Of a stretch of DNA of 64,000 nt, positions 11,995-23,921 are shown piece by piece. Under the pieces are notes generated by a model that saw only the letters and a program-made list of their open reading frames with translations, was not told the origin of the DNA and ran no database searches. Every line of letters starts with the position of its first letter. The first letter of the stretch is position 1. Source of the DNA: Alopecurus myosuroides (taxonomy: Eukaryota > Streptophyta > Magnoliopsida > Poales > Poaceae); NCBI GenBank assembly GCA_028641055.1, contig CM054058.1, forward strand, positions 501,225,919-501,289,918. Reading direction: 5' to 3'. The translations under genes were made by a program, and so were the position numbers.

Positions 11995-12066
11995 CAGCAG
12001 CAGCCCAGTTGGTTGCTGTTCCTTGTGCGCAGGGAGGAGGGCAGGGGTTCGAGTCCCCCCTCCCCC
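11995..12066 (+). repeat. tRNA-like module 2 in element B 5' LTR
   Basis: This is the best tRNA-like match in the window. The D arm is 12002-12017 (AGC-CCAGTTGGTT-GCT). The anticodon-like arm is 12019-12035 (five pairs, seven-base loop). The T arm is 12044-12058 (GGGG-TTCGAGT-CCCC) and contains a perfect B-box GGTTCGAGTCC. The acceptor stem does not pair and the base before the anticodon is G instead of T, so a working tRNA is unlikely. The copy in the other LTR is at about 17482-17553. Confidence 0.5.
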
Positions 12067-15000
12067 ATTAAGCCAAAACCTTTTTTTCCCTTTTGTTTTG
12101 TTACAGCACTTCCCAGAAAATCACACACAGGTCCCTATACATTCTTTCTAGCCCCTGCAAAATTATTTCTAAGTCCCTGTTTCACTAAAAATGGCAGATT
12201 GCACCTCAATTTTGTAAATTGCATAATAAAATCATTTTAACTCCAAATCCAACATTTTTTATATGTTTTCAATACCAAATTAAATGTTCTACCCAAATAT
12301 AAAATTTGTTTACTGTTTTGAATATTTTAAATTGGTGCAACATTTGAATTCTTGTTAAATTCACTTAAACTTGCAAAATTCATAACTTGGGCATAAAAAT
12401 TCCAAATTCCACAAACTAAATATGTTTTCCAATCAACGTTTCATGTACTTTCCAAATATAAATTTTGTTTGCTGTTTTGAATAGTTTAACTTGCTGAAAA
12501 CAACTGTTTCTTGTTTAATGCATTTGAAATTGCCAAAATAATAACTTTCTCATTTTAAATCCAATTTCCACAAATGAAATATGTTTTCCATGCAAAATTA
12601 AACCACCTTTTCAAATATAAAATTTGTTCCATGTTTTGAATAATTAAAATTGGTTAAATGATTTAAACCTTGTTTAATTCATTTAATATTGCTAGATTTA
12701 TAACTTGATCAAAACAAATTGTTTTGGGACATATAAAATATGTTTTCAAACCATAAAAGCATAACCTTTTCAAATATGAACTTCACTCAATGCTTTGAAC
12801 AAATAAAAATTCAAATAAGTTCACGTTTGAATTAAATTCATTGAATTCTTGCTTAAACTTGTTTAATTCATAAATAATTTATTTGAAATCCTTTTCCAAC
12901 AAGTGAAACATGTATTCCAACCAAAATCTTGTGTTCTTTCAAATATGAACTTTTTTATCTATTTTGAACAATTTAAATTGGTGAAAACAACAAATCCTTG
13001 AGTGACACCTTTAAGTAACCAAAATTTCTTAACTTGATAAATAAAATCCTAAACTTGGTCAACCTTATTTCCAATTGCTTCTATTGTTGTTATTTTGCTG
13101 TTTTACTCATCCATGCATCATGCTAATCCACTTTCACATGTTGCTTAGTTGTAAAACAATTAATTCCACCATAATTCATGGGCTTTCCATATGCAATCCA
13201 ATTGCATATGGGTCCATTTAAACATGTTATCTTGTCAACTAGTTTATTTCTATGCATCAATTAAATGGTCATGCATCATCCCATGTTTGTGCACTATGCC
13301 ATGTTATTGATTGTTTATCTTTCTGCATTGTTTGTTTGCTTCTTCTCGGATACACGACGACGTTGAGACCGACGATACTTACGACACCCCTTCTAAGGAG
13401 TTAGCTCAGTACCAGGCTACTGGGTTTGCAGGCAAGTTATCACTCACATGAACCACTGTGTTCCTTTCAACATTGGTTACCGATACTTTCCGTTGTTCTT
13501 TCCTGCTAGCCTTAGTAGTAGTTGTTTCTGTTACGAACCCATCACATGAATCCCTTAAACTTGATATTGCCTCACCTCCCCTCCTATCACCCTTTTGGTT
13601 GAGCCAGTGTCTTACTAGCATGCTTAGGTTGTTTTGTTCGAGTCTGTTACCCGTTACTTTCTGTTACTATCTCTATATTATGTTCTGGGGGGATCGATGT
13701 TTAATCAATCAATCATGCTAATGTTACTATTAATAATAAATTTGATGATAAGGCACCGGAAGGAGGCCCAGGGTGGTTTTGAGGCCTGCTAGTGTCGACC
13801 CTAATAGGAAAAGGGTCTTGTCTACTGATCCATGATGAGCGCACTAACCGCATGTGGGAAGCGAGTATGGGCGCCCCCCTCAATTTGATTCGATTCGCAT
13901 CTCGTCCAAATCGCCACACGTAGTTCGGGCTTTCCATTTGCTGCATGCATGATCTTGCGAGCCCAGGCCAGGGTGGAACTTTTGTAGTCGGCATTTAGGG
14001 CGGCATGGTCTTCCAGTGCTATGAGGGTCCCCTTTTCTTCGTGGGGCTCGATTAGCCGCGCACGCACAGCACGTGGTGCTTTGGGCTTGATGCGAAGAAG
14101 AGTTGAGTTGTGTAGAGTGCCTCGCTTGGTGGGTTTGATTCCCGTCTGGCGGGATATTCTTGCGTGTACGGCCAAATTGGTGCAACCCTGCAGGGATAAA
14201 TCTTCTCGAGAAGCCGTGTTTTCCGCGGTTATGGATTACTTGGTGAAAGTACTGGCTAACAAGTACTCAGGACAACTTAAACCTAATGATTAACAACCTT
14301 ACACCCAATGATTAACAACTTGACTAGTAATAGGCTTATGGACACAATAATATGAACCATCATTAACTCAACTGTGTGAGTTATCCTCGGGTTGCTTCTT
14401 TGGATAAGGGGCGAGATCCAGGATGGGTTTGCTCGAAGTTATCTTTCCGTTGGTTACAATCCTCGATCTTATCTCCTTTCTGTTAGCCGGAAGTGGTAGA
14501 ATCTCTGTAGTTGGTTAGCGCAGCCAGTTGCAGCATCTTTTATATCCCCTCTCTTCCGTTGAACCCAAGGCATCTGTGCTTGGTGTTGACGGGTTACACT
14601 TTGGTGAACTGTGAGTCTTGCTTGCCAGTACGTTTATGTACTGACCCCTTTGGGGCTGTGGTTTCCGCAGACCTACGTTTCCGAGGATCTACATGGTGGC
14701 AGCTACGTGGAGTATGACGAGACTGCTGACGAGTAGATAGCGGACCCGGGCAGGATCCGAGACTTCGTGGATGGGCTCCGTCTGTTCGTTTCCGGCCTCT
14801 TAGGCCTATTTGGTTCTTGTCTGTACTCAGACATGTTGAATGCTTCCGCTGTATTGTACTGATGTATTGTTGGGACATGTGTCCTCTGAATGATTGTATT
14901 TGCTATCTCTGCTCTAATGAGAGCTATTTGCAATCTTATTTCAATCTTTTGTGTCTTAGAGATATGTTGTGATTATCATTCGTTTAACGCTGTTGACGTA

Positions 15001-15214
15001 CCATGTGTGATTGGTATGAAGTACGTCGACAGTAGTGCCTTTGATCTCTAGTGGATAGTTTACATCGACGGTGGAATAGCAGGGCTTGTGTTGTCGCGCA
15101 TAAGCGCAGGCCTACCAGGAAGCTGGGACGTGGGAGCAGTTATGCCCCATAATCCAAGCATCTGCTATCCAGTTCGGCCCGATGAGTATCCCCTAGAAAT
15201 CAGGGTACGACAAA

Positions 15215-15227
15215 TGGTATCAGAACC
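15215..15227 (+). other. Element B primer binding site
   Basis: TGGTATCAGAACC lies two bases after the 5' LTR. It is an initiator methionine tRNA-type primer site with one change from that of element A (TGGTATCAGAGCC). Confidence 0.9.
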
Positions 15228-15524
15228 TGTCTGCCTGTAGGATCCCTTTTTACTGGTCGCAGTTGAGTCTAGAAACTATTTTGTAGCTATATAGGAAAAA
15301 TGAAACGCGAGAGTAGGAATTCTGTTCTTTTTCTTCTTTCCCCACCCACCCTCCCTTTTCTGGTAAGGAAGTGCAACGTTGTTTTCTATTCTCACCTAAA
15401 CTTTCAAGTTAGGATTTCACGTGTTTTGGGTTCTCCGTAGTACCTCAGGAGTTTTGTTCTCGTTTTTCCCCGGAGTTGCTTCAATATCCTGTTCTTTTAA
15501 AAGAACCTTTCGTCCGTTGAAATC

Positions 15525-16155
15525 TTGTTGTTGTTTTCCACTTCAATTCTTCTACCGGCAGCTAATCAAAGTTTCACCGTTCATCTGCTAAACTCTATTC
15601 CAGCTAAAGTGTTGTTTCATACCGGAGCATCACATTCTTTTGTGTCAAAGATCCTTTCCACAACAAACAACATAGTTCTGGTTCCACTAAACAATCAAAT
15701 CTCTGTTCACTCCCCGGGATCTCAAATGTTGACTTCCAAGTTCAGTCACAGAAATCAAATTCTAATTAATGGCCACATATTCCTTGCTTCTCTCATACTA
15801 CTTGGAAATTCTGACATTGATGTCATTCTTGGTTGGATTGATGTCAATAACTCTGTTCCACCATTCTAGCCAGATAATCTATTCTCCAAATGAATCAAGT
15901 TCCATTCAGCTATACACCCTTGGTACAAAAACCTCTCCCTTTACTTGAAAATGTTCCGGTGGTTGCGAATTCCCTGACGTCTTTCCAGAAGAGTTGCCAG
16001 GAATGCCTAACGTCTTGAACTTCCAGAAAAACTATCCAAGGTGCACGATTGAGTTTCACGTGTCACAGCTCAGGAGGATCTTCCCAAGAAGTATCCGGAC
16101 CTTTTCATTTCTCAGTAGGAATCTCGGGGCGCGATTCCTTCAAGGGGGGGCGTTT
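15525..16155 (+). pseudogene. Element B internal remnant: Gypsy protease fused to integrase tail
   Basis: At 15525-15869 a 114-codon frame keeps a retroviral-type aspartic protease fold: LFHTGASHSFVS (the active-site Asp is replaced by His in the normally invariant D-T-G) and DVILGW near the end. A linker of the type that precedes RT (EFPDVFPEELPGMP, about 15968-16005) follows. The sequence then jumps directly to an integrase C-terminal tail (FHVSQLRRIF, about 16050-16085) and a polypurine tract (AAGGGGGGG, 16142-16150). RT, RNase H and the integrase core are gone. The sequence resembles Tekay/Del-lineage Gypsy polyproteins. Element A keeps a similar collapsed order, so the loss probably predates both insertions. 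Confidence 0.75.
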
Positions 16156-19100
16156 TGTAACATCCCAAGTATGAAACCATCCCCTTAGAATGTTTGTTGC
16201 ATGTTTATTTAAGTATGGCATCATGTCATCATATTGTTCCATGTTGTTTGCATTTGTTTCTTAATTGTTGCATTTGTTTTTCCACTGTTTTCACAACTCA
16301 AATTCAAACCTTATTCAAACAATGGTTTCATACTTGCTCTGTTACAACATTTTGAATAAAAATCACAACTAAAAACAACCCAGTTGTTTCATGTTTTTCC
16401 ATAGTGATCACTTGTGAAAATGATGGTTTTAAATCAATCATTTATTTTCCAAACACATTTAAAATTCAAATCCAAGCACCCAAAACAGAATCATTTTGAA
16501 ATTATGTTGTTACCAAAACAAATCAACTCAAATTGTCTAATTACCATAGGGGTTACCCTATTTTAAATGTTGGTTTTATTAATGATCTTTAATATTAAAA
16601 ATTTCACCTAAATTTGTTTTAATTTCAAACAGCAAGCCAATATTCAAACATTTGAAAATAAAAGTTAAAACCTGTTTGCATTTGCCCTAAAGAACTCCCT
16701 CTAATTTTTTCAAAATTTTCTCTAACTTAAAACCTATCTTTCTCTTCCAAATTCTAATTCAGCAAAAAAAAAGTAACAAAACCAAATAATAAAAAGAAAA
16801 AGAACGCACAGGAGAGGGGAAGAGGCAGGCCCAGCCCACCAGGCTGCAGCCCGAACCTTTCTTCCCCAACCTCCGTACGCTGGCGTCACCAATGGTGACA
16901 GCAACGTGTGCGCTGCCCCACTTCTCCACCCCATCCCCCTCCCTCCTATATCTACTCCCCATTCCCGTGGAAAACCCTAACCCTAGCCGCACCCTCTCCC
17001 TTCTCTCCCCATCTCCGCCGCCATCGAGAGGAACACGCCGCCTTCTTCCTCTGCCACGGCCGCCGCTCGCCGGAACACGGCGCCGCCGCCTCCGTCTCCC
17101 TCCGGCCGCGCAGAGGGCACCCCTGCGAAGAGGGTAATCTCCTCTTTCCATTCCCCTACTCTCCCCTCTCGTTCCCTTGCTGTATGCATCGAATTCTTCC
17201 ATGCCAAGGTGCAGCTTTTGTTCTGTTCGTCGTCAGAGATGAGCTCCTGTACGTGTGCGTTTGCAGTTTCAGTTACACCGATTTTCGAGGGTCAAAACCA
17301 AACCGACCCACTCTCCATCACAACAGCGCAGCAGCCCATCTGGTAGCAGCACACAGCGCGCAAGCCCCAGGTCGCGGGATCAAATCCCCAGCCCCCCACC
17401 TTTTTCTGTCTATTTTTGGAATTGGATTCAGGGTAGTTGATGAACCATAACTCCCTTCGAACTCCTTATCTGTCAACAGAGCAGCAGCAGCCCAGTTGGT
17501 TGCTGTTCCTTGTGCGCAGGGAGGAGGGCAGGGGTTCGAGTCCCCCCTCCCCCATTAAGCCAAAACCTTTTTTTTCCCTTTTGTTTTGTTACAGCACTTC
17601 CCAGAAAATCACACACAGGTCCCTGTACATTCTTTCTAGCCCCTGCAAAATTATTTCTAAGTCCCTGTTTCACTAAAAATGGCAGATTGCACCTCAATTT
17701 TGTAAATTGCATAATAAAATCATTTTAACTCCAAATCCAACATTTTTGATATGTTTTCAATACCAAATTAAATGTTCTACCCAAATATAAAATTTGTTTA
17801 CTGTTTTGAATATTTTAAATTGGTGCAACATTTGAATTCTTGTTAAATTCACTTAAACTTGCAAAATTCATAACTTGGGCATAAAAATTCCAAATTTCAT
17901 AAACTAAATATGTTTTCCAATCAACGTTTCATGTACTTTCCAAATATAAATTTTGTTTGTTGTTTTGAATAGTTTAACTTGCTGAAAACAACTGTTTCTT
18001 GTTTAATGCATTTGAAATTGCCAAAATAATAACTTGCTCATTTTAAATCCAATTTCCACAAATGAAATATGTTTTCCATGCAAAATTAAACCACCTTTTC
18101 AAATATAAAATTTGTTCCATGTTTTGAATAATTAAAATTGGTTAAATGATTTAAACCTTGTTTAATTCATTTAATATTGCTAGATTTATAACTTGATCAA
18201 AACAAATTCTTTTGGGACATATAAAATATGTTTTCAAACCATAAAAGCATAACCTTTTCAAATATGAACTTCACTCAATGCTTTGAACAAATAAAAATTC
18301 AAATAAGTTCATGTTTGAATTAAATTCATTGAATTCTTGCTTAAACTTGTTTAATTCATAAATAATTTATTTGAAATCCTTTTCCAACAAGTGAAACATG
18401 TATTCCAACCAAAATCTTGTGTTCTTTCAAATATGAACTTTGTTATCTATTTTGAACAATTTAAATTGGTGAAAACAACAAATACTTGAGTGACACCTTT
18501 AAGTAACCAAAATTTCTTAACTTGATAAATAAAATCCTAAACTTGGTCAACCTTATTTCCAATTGCTTCTATTGTTGTTATTTTGCTGTTTTACTCATCC
18601 ATGCATCATGCTAATCCACTTTCACATGTTGCTTAGTTGTAAACAAATTAATTCCACCATAATTCATGGGCTTTCCATATGCAATCCAATTGCATATGGG
18701 TCCATTTAAACATGTTATCTTGTCAACTAGTTTATTTCTATGCATCAATTAAATGGTCATGCATCATCCCATGTTTGTGCACTATGCCATGTTATTGATT
18801 GTTTATCTTTCTGCATTGTTTGTTTGCTTCTTCTCGGATACACGACGACGTTGAGACCGACGATACTTACGACACCCCTTCTAAGGAGTTAGCTCAGTAC
18901 CAGGCTACTGGGTTTGCAGGCAAGTTATCACTCACATGAACCACTGTGTTCCTTTCAACATTGGTTACCGATACTTTCCGTTGTTCTTTCCTGCTAGCCT
19001 TAGTAGTAGTTTTTTCTGTTACGAACCCATCACATGAATCCCTTAAACTTGATATTGCCTCACCTCCCCTCCTATCACCCTTTTGGTTGAGCCAGTGTCT

Positions 19101-20700
19101 TACTAGCATGCTTAGGTTGTTTTGTTCGAGTCTGTTACCCGTTACTTTCTGTTACTATCTCTATATTATGTTCTGGGGGGATCGATGTTTAATCAATCAA
19201 TCATGCTAATGTTACTATTAATAATAAATTTGATGATAAGGCACCGGCAGGAGGCCCAGGGTGGTTTTGAGGCCTGCTAGTGTCGACCCTAATAGGAAAA
19301 GGGTCTTGTCTACTGATCCATGATGAGCGCACTAACCGCATGTGGGAAGCGAGTATGGGCGCCCCCCTCAATTTGATTCGATTCGCATCTCGTCCAAATC
19401 GCCACACGTAGTTCGGGCTTTCCATTTGCTGCATGCATGATCTTGCGAGCCCAGGCCAGGGTGGAACTTTTGTAGTCGGCATTTAGGGCGGCGTGGTCTT
19501 CCAGTGCTATGAGGGTCCCCTTTTCTTCGTGGGGCTCGATTAGCCGCGCACGCACAGCACGTGGTGCTTTGGGCTTGATGCGAAGAAGAGTTGAGTTGTG
19601 TAGAAATCCTCGCTTGGTGGGTTTGATTCCCGTCTGGCGGGATATTCTTGCGTGTACGGCCAAATTGGTGCAACCCTGCAGGGATAAATCTTCTCGAGAA
19701 GCCGTGTTTTCCGCGGTTATGGATTACTTGGTGAAAGTACTGGCTAACAAGTACTCGGGACAACTTAAACCTAATGATTAACAACCTTACACCCAATGAT
19801 TAACAACTTGACTAGTAATAGGCTTATGGACACAATAATATGAACCATCATTAACTCAACTGTGTGAGTTATCCTCGGGTTGCTTCTTTGGATAAGGGGC
19901 GAGATCCAGGATGGGTTTGCTCGAAGTTATCTTTCCGTTGGTTACAATCCTCGATCTTATCTCCTTTCTGTTAGCCGGAAGTGGTAGAATCTCTGTAGTT
20001 GGTTAGCGCAGCCAGTTGCAGCATCTTTTATATCCCCTCTCTTCCGTTGAACCCAAGGCATCTGTGCTTGGTGTTGACGGGTTACACTTTGGTGAACTGT
20101 GAGTCTTGCTTGCCAGTACGTTTATGTACTGACCCCTTTGGGGCTGTGGTTTCCGCAGACCTACGTTTCCGAGGATCTACATGGTGGCAGCTACGTGGAG
20201 TATGACGAGACTGCTGACGAGTAGATAGCGGACCCGGGCAGGATCCGAGACTTCGTGGATGGGCTCCGTCTGTTCGTTTCCGGCCTCTTAGGCCTATTTG
20301 GTTCTTGTCTGTACTCAGACATGTTGAATGCTTCCGCTGTATTGTACTGATGTATTGTTGGGACATGTGTCCTCTGAATGATTGTATTTGCTATCTCTGC
20401 TCTAATGAGAGCTATTTGCAATCTTATTTCAATCTTTTGTGTCTTAGAGATATGTTGTGATTATCATTCGTTTAACGCTGTTGACGTACCATGTGTGATT
20501 GGTATGAAGTACGTCGACAGTAGTGCCTTTGATCTCTAGTGGATAGTTTACATCGACGGTGGAATAGCAGGGCTTGTGTTGTCGCGAATAAGCGCAGGCC
20601 TACCAGGAAGCTGGGACGTGGGAGCAGTTATGCCCCATAATCCAAGCATCTGCTATCCAGTTCGGCCCGATGAGTATCCCCTAGAAATCGGGGTACGACA
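16156..20700 (+). repeat. Element B 3' LTR (4545 bp)
   Basis: It is the same length as the 5' LTR and nearly identical. The differences I saw are scattered single-base changes plus single-base indels in homopolymers (for example near 16172 and 17570). It carries the same GC-rich core, telomere-type boxes (about 16973-16987) and two tRNA-like modules. Its end CA at 20700 abuts the target duplicate CACAG. Confidence 0.95.
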
Positions 20701-20705
20701 CACAG

Positions 20706-21769
20706 GCATTGCAGATAATAATATAAAGCATAAAAAATGTAGGCAAACCATAGGCATGTGTTCCTATATAGTGATACGTGCTCGCAATGAGAAACTTGCA
20801 CAACATCTTTTGTCCTACCAGCCCGTGGCAGCGAGGCCTCTAGGGAAACTACTGGTAATTAAGGTGCTCCTTTTAATAAAGCACCGGAGCAAAGTATTAA
20901 CACTCCATGAACACATGTGATCCTCACATCACAGCCACCCCCTCCGGTTGTCCCAATTTCTGTCACTTTGGGGCCCCGGGTTCCGGACAACAATGTGTGT
21001 AAAACAACTTGCAGGTATGATCAAGAAACAATATTAAACTCATGAAAATAATAACATGTTCAGATATGAAATCATGGCACTCGGGCCCTAGTGACTAGCA
21101 TTAAGCATAACAGGTTGCAACAACGGTAGAAAACACTAACAATGGATACTAGGCACTATGCCCTAACAATCTGGCATTATTACATGATCAATCTCATCTA
21201 ATCCCTTCCATCCCTCTCAGCCTACAGCGGTGTTTACTCACACATGGACGGGGGAAACATGGATGGTTGCTGAAGAAGGAGTGGCGGTATCGATGGCGAT
21301 TATCTCCTTCGAATCCCTGTCCCGGCAGGGTGCCAGAACAGGAACTTCTGATCCCCGAATCGAGTTTCGGGGTGGCGGCGGCGCTCTATTGTGTTTCTGT
21401 GGAATATGACGAACCCCCTCGCGTTTTAGGGTTGAAGGCAATATGTAGTCGAAGGGGAGTCTGAGGGGGTGTGGGAGTGGCCCACACGACCAGGTGGCGC
21501 GGCCTAGGGGGCGCCAGGGGGTGGTGTGGCCCCCCTATGGCCCCTCTGCTGGCCCCGTTCTGGCTCCCAGGGTTTTCCGGTGTTTTAAGACCAATGGGGT
21601 CTTTTATGGGAATTTTCCCGATAGTTGATTTTTCTGCAAAAAAACGAGACACCAAAGTAATTCTGCTGAAAACAGCGTTTGTCCGTGTTAGTGGTATCCA
21701 AAACTCACAAGTTTAGAGGAAAACAATAAGAAAAGTGTTCGGAAAAGGAGATACGTTTTCGGCGTATCA
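20706..21769 (-). repeat. Element C 3' LTR, second piece (after element B)
   Basis: It continues 10338-10667 and ends GGCGTATCA at 21769, next to a polypurine tract (CTCCCCCAAGCTT read on plus). Compared with the other LTR of C it has about 308 extra bases (about 20974-21281), so the right-hand LTR has suffered an internal deletion. Confidence 0.9.
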
Positions 21770-23921
21770 ACTCCCCCAAGCTTAGCTTATTGCTTGTCCT
21801 CAAGAAATTCAGTGACAACTGAGCGCGATAAAAGACTTTTACGAACACATTTGTTTCATATGATGTAAATATACTCACTACATAAACAAGTGTTGAGGCA
21901 ATTCATAATAAAATGTATGGATCACCCAGCAGTTATGCAAACCATGAAGAGATGCCAACAAACTAATAATAGACAACATGAAGTACTTCAATCTACAGGA
22001 TTGCAATGCTGATAATAGGGTATGATAAAGTTTACTCGCTTGCCCTTAATAGTGGAGCAAAACATAAATGCCAAGGCACCTCTGAAGTTCAAATGAAGAC
22101 TAGAAATAAAGATATCAAAGATACAAGCATCAAAGTTATACCACTCTCAACCGTGTTTTGGGACAAGCACATTACACTAAGAATAACAACCATGCTCTCA
22201 AGAAGGTGCATAAAGTGAGAAGGTGAAGACTCAACATAAAAATAAAAGAAAGGCCCTTCATACAGAGAAGCAGGGATAAATCATGTGCTAGAGCTTTTAT
22301 TTTATTAAACAGAGGTATTGAAAAAAAAATTGAGAGAAGTGTATGCTTATGTCAACGAATGGTAAACAGATAATACAGTACGTCACAAGCCAACTAGACT
22401 TCACAAGAGCGGCTCCCATAGAAGGACGCATCTGGGTAGAAGGTCATCCCCCTTTCTCTTTTGTTTACACATATGCTTTGACTGATAAATCAGGGGCAAA
22501 AAGAGTGAAGAGAATTTGTGTTATTAATTTGGGGCTGGGCACCCCGCTGCCGGCTCTTCTATCATTGGATAAGCGGATAAAGCCACTAGTCTAGGGTGTG
22601 AAATCCAATCAACAAGTGAGATACATATTCTCTATTTACGTTCTCATGAGCTAAAACAGGGGCACAAAACATGAATAATTTTTAGCAAGTTTTAAACGTA
22701 GCACATGAGAAATTTACTTGGATTGGTAGTTAAATACCACATACATAGGTAGGTATGGTGGACACATTTGGCAAACTTTGGTTTTTGAGAGTTGTATGCA
22801 CGAGTAGAGCTCATACTCAGTACAGGTGGAGGCTAGCAATAGACAGGGAGCGACAATCAAGAGAGTAGCAACTGTCATAATCATGCTTGCGAGAAAACAA
22901 AACTAGCATGAGCATAAAAATAATACAAATACTCTGAGGCAAAATAAATCATCGAGGCTTAAGCGACTTTTTGTTTTCAGTCATAGCATGCTTGAGCATG
23001 TGCTAAGTCGATTCAAGCGAAACAATCAGAGGGAGATACCACAATGTCATACCCTTCTATGAATAAAACAATGCAAGCAAACATTCATACGACATGCTAT
23101 CTTATATTAATAATTTGGAACTAACACGTGAGAGCACAAACTACCAAGAATCAATTAAATCACATACACCTTACATGAACGGACTAAGCATGTTCACACA
23201 ACGAGTATATGTACAAAAATAAAACAAATAGAGTTCATACCAGCCTCTCACCACAACTCGGATTGTCGTAAATCATCATTATTGCTCTTCACTTGTGGAT
23301 TGAATAATATAGAATGATAATCAAGCTCCAACGGAGACACGAAAGTCCAGTGAATTCTGCAACAAACTTTACAAAACCAAAGAAGAACAAATATTTTTTG
23401 GTTTTCGAATTAAAAGAAGAACAGAAAGAAACAAGCAAACGAAACAAAATATTTTTGGATTTTTGAATACTAAACCGAAACGAGAAAAGAAAACAAATCA
23501 AATAAAAAAACTAAAGAAGCAAACAAAGAGAAACAACAAAAATATTTTTGGTCTTTTTGTGTTTTGGAAAACAAGAACAAAACAATAAAAGCAAAGAGAA
23601 ACGAAAGAAGCGAAAGAAAACGAAAACGAACGAAAACATTGATATACAAAGAACCGACCGAACATGATATATAAATGAGTGTGATGTCGGTATACCTCCC
23701 GCCAAGATTAGGCTTTTGGCCTAAGTGGAGATCAATCACCAAGGGTACCATGAGGTGGCGCCCCCGTAGTATGCTGAGGAGGAACCCTCCTCCTGATATG
23801 TGCTCGAGGATGCGTCGGTGTACTGTGTGTTGTGGTCCTCTGGAGGCGTGTCTCGACTCTCCTGCTGCCTGTAAAACTCTGTGGTGCTCAGTTGCTCGTC
23901 TACCTGCTCCTTAGAGAGCGA
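21770..23921 (-). other. Element C non-coding tail between env-like ORF and 3' LTR
   Basis: AT-rich sequence without a credible gene. Part of it (about 23340-23650) is a low-complexity A/G-rich run of AAAGAAACGAAA-type words, which leaves lysine-rich or phenylalanine-rich frames open by chance. This corresponds to the untranslated region upstream of the 3' LTR in element sense. Confidence 0.7.

Larger units (their letters stand above)
10668..15212 (+). repeat. Element B 5' LTR (4545 bp)
   Basis: TGTAACATCCC to GGGTACGACA. AT-rich flanks (10668-11260 and 12070-13330) surround a GC-rich core (11330-12070). The core has a TATAT box near 11459, telomere-type boxes (AAACCCTAACCCTAG, about 11486-11500), GCCGCCGCC-type sequence and two tRNA-like modules. 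The 180-codon plus-strand frame at 11421-11963 lies wholly in this core and is repeated in the other LTR; I treat it as a by-product of GC-rich sequence. The 3' third (about 13330-15212) resembles the A LTR. Confidence 0.95.
10668..20700 (+). mobile_element. Element B: long-LTR, short-internal non-autonomous retrotransposon
   Basis: It is flanked by CACAG at 10663-10667 and 20701-20705. The two LTRs are both 4545 bp and differ at about 25 positions by eye (about 0.5 percent), so this is a recent insertion. The internal part is only 943 bp. The matching unoccupied site survives in the other LTR of element C (CACGG, 39294-39298), proving insertion. It has the same architecture as element A. The name LARD fits the long non-coding LTR, but unlike classic LARDs the internal domain is shorter than one LTR. 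Confidence 0.95.

Noticed and set aside
11995..12066. Functional tRNA-Ala gene
   Set aside because: The acceptor stem does not pair and the base before the anticodon is not T; kept only as tRNA-like.
1..20700. Segmental or tandem duplication of a 5-kb genomic block
   Set aside because: The repeated blocks start TGTAACATCCC, end in GACA, are followed by primer binding sites and, for B, flanked by a TSD; they are LTRs.
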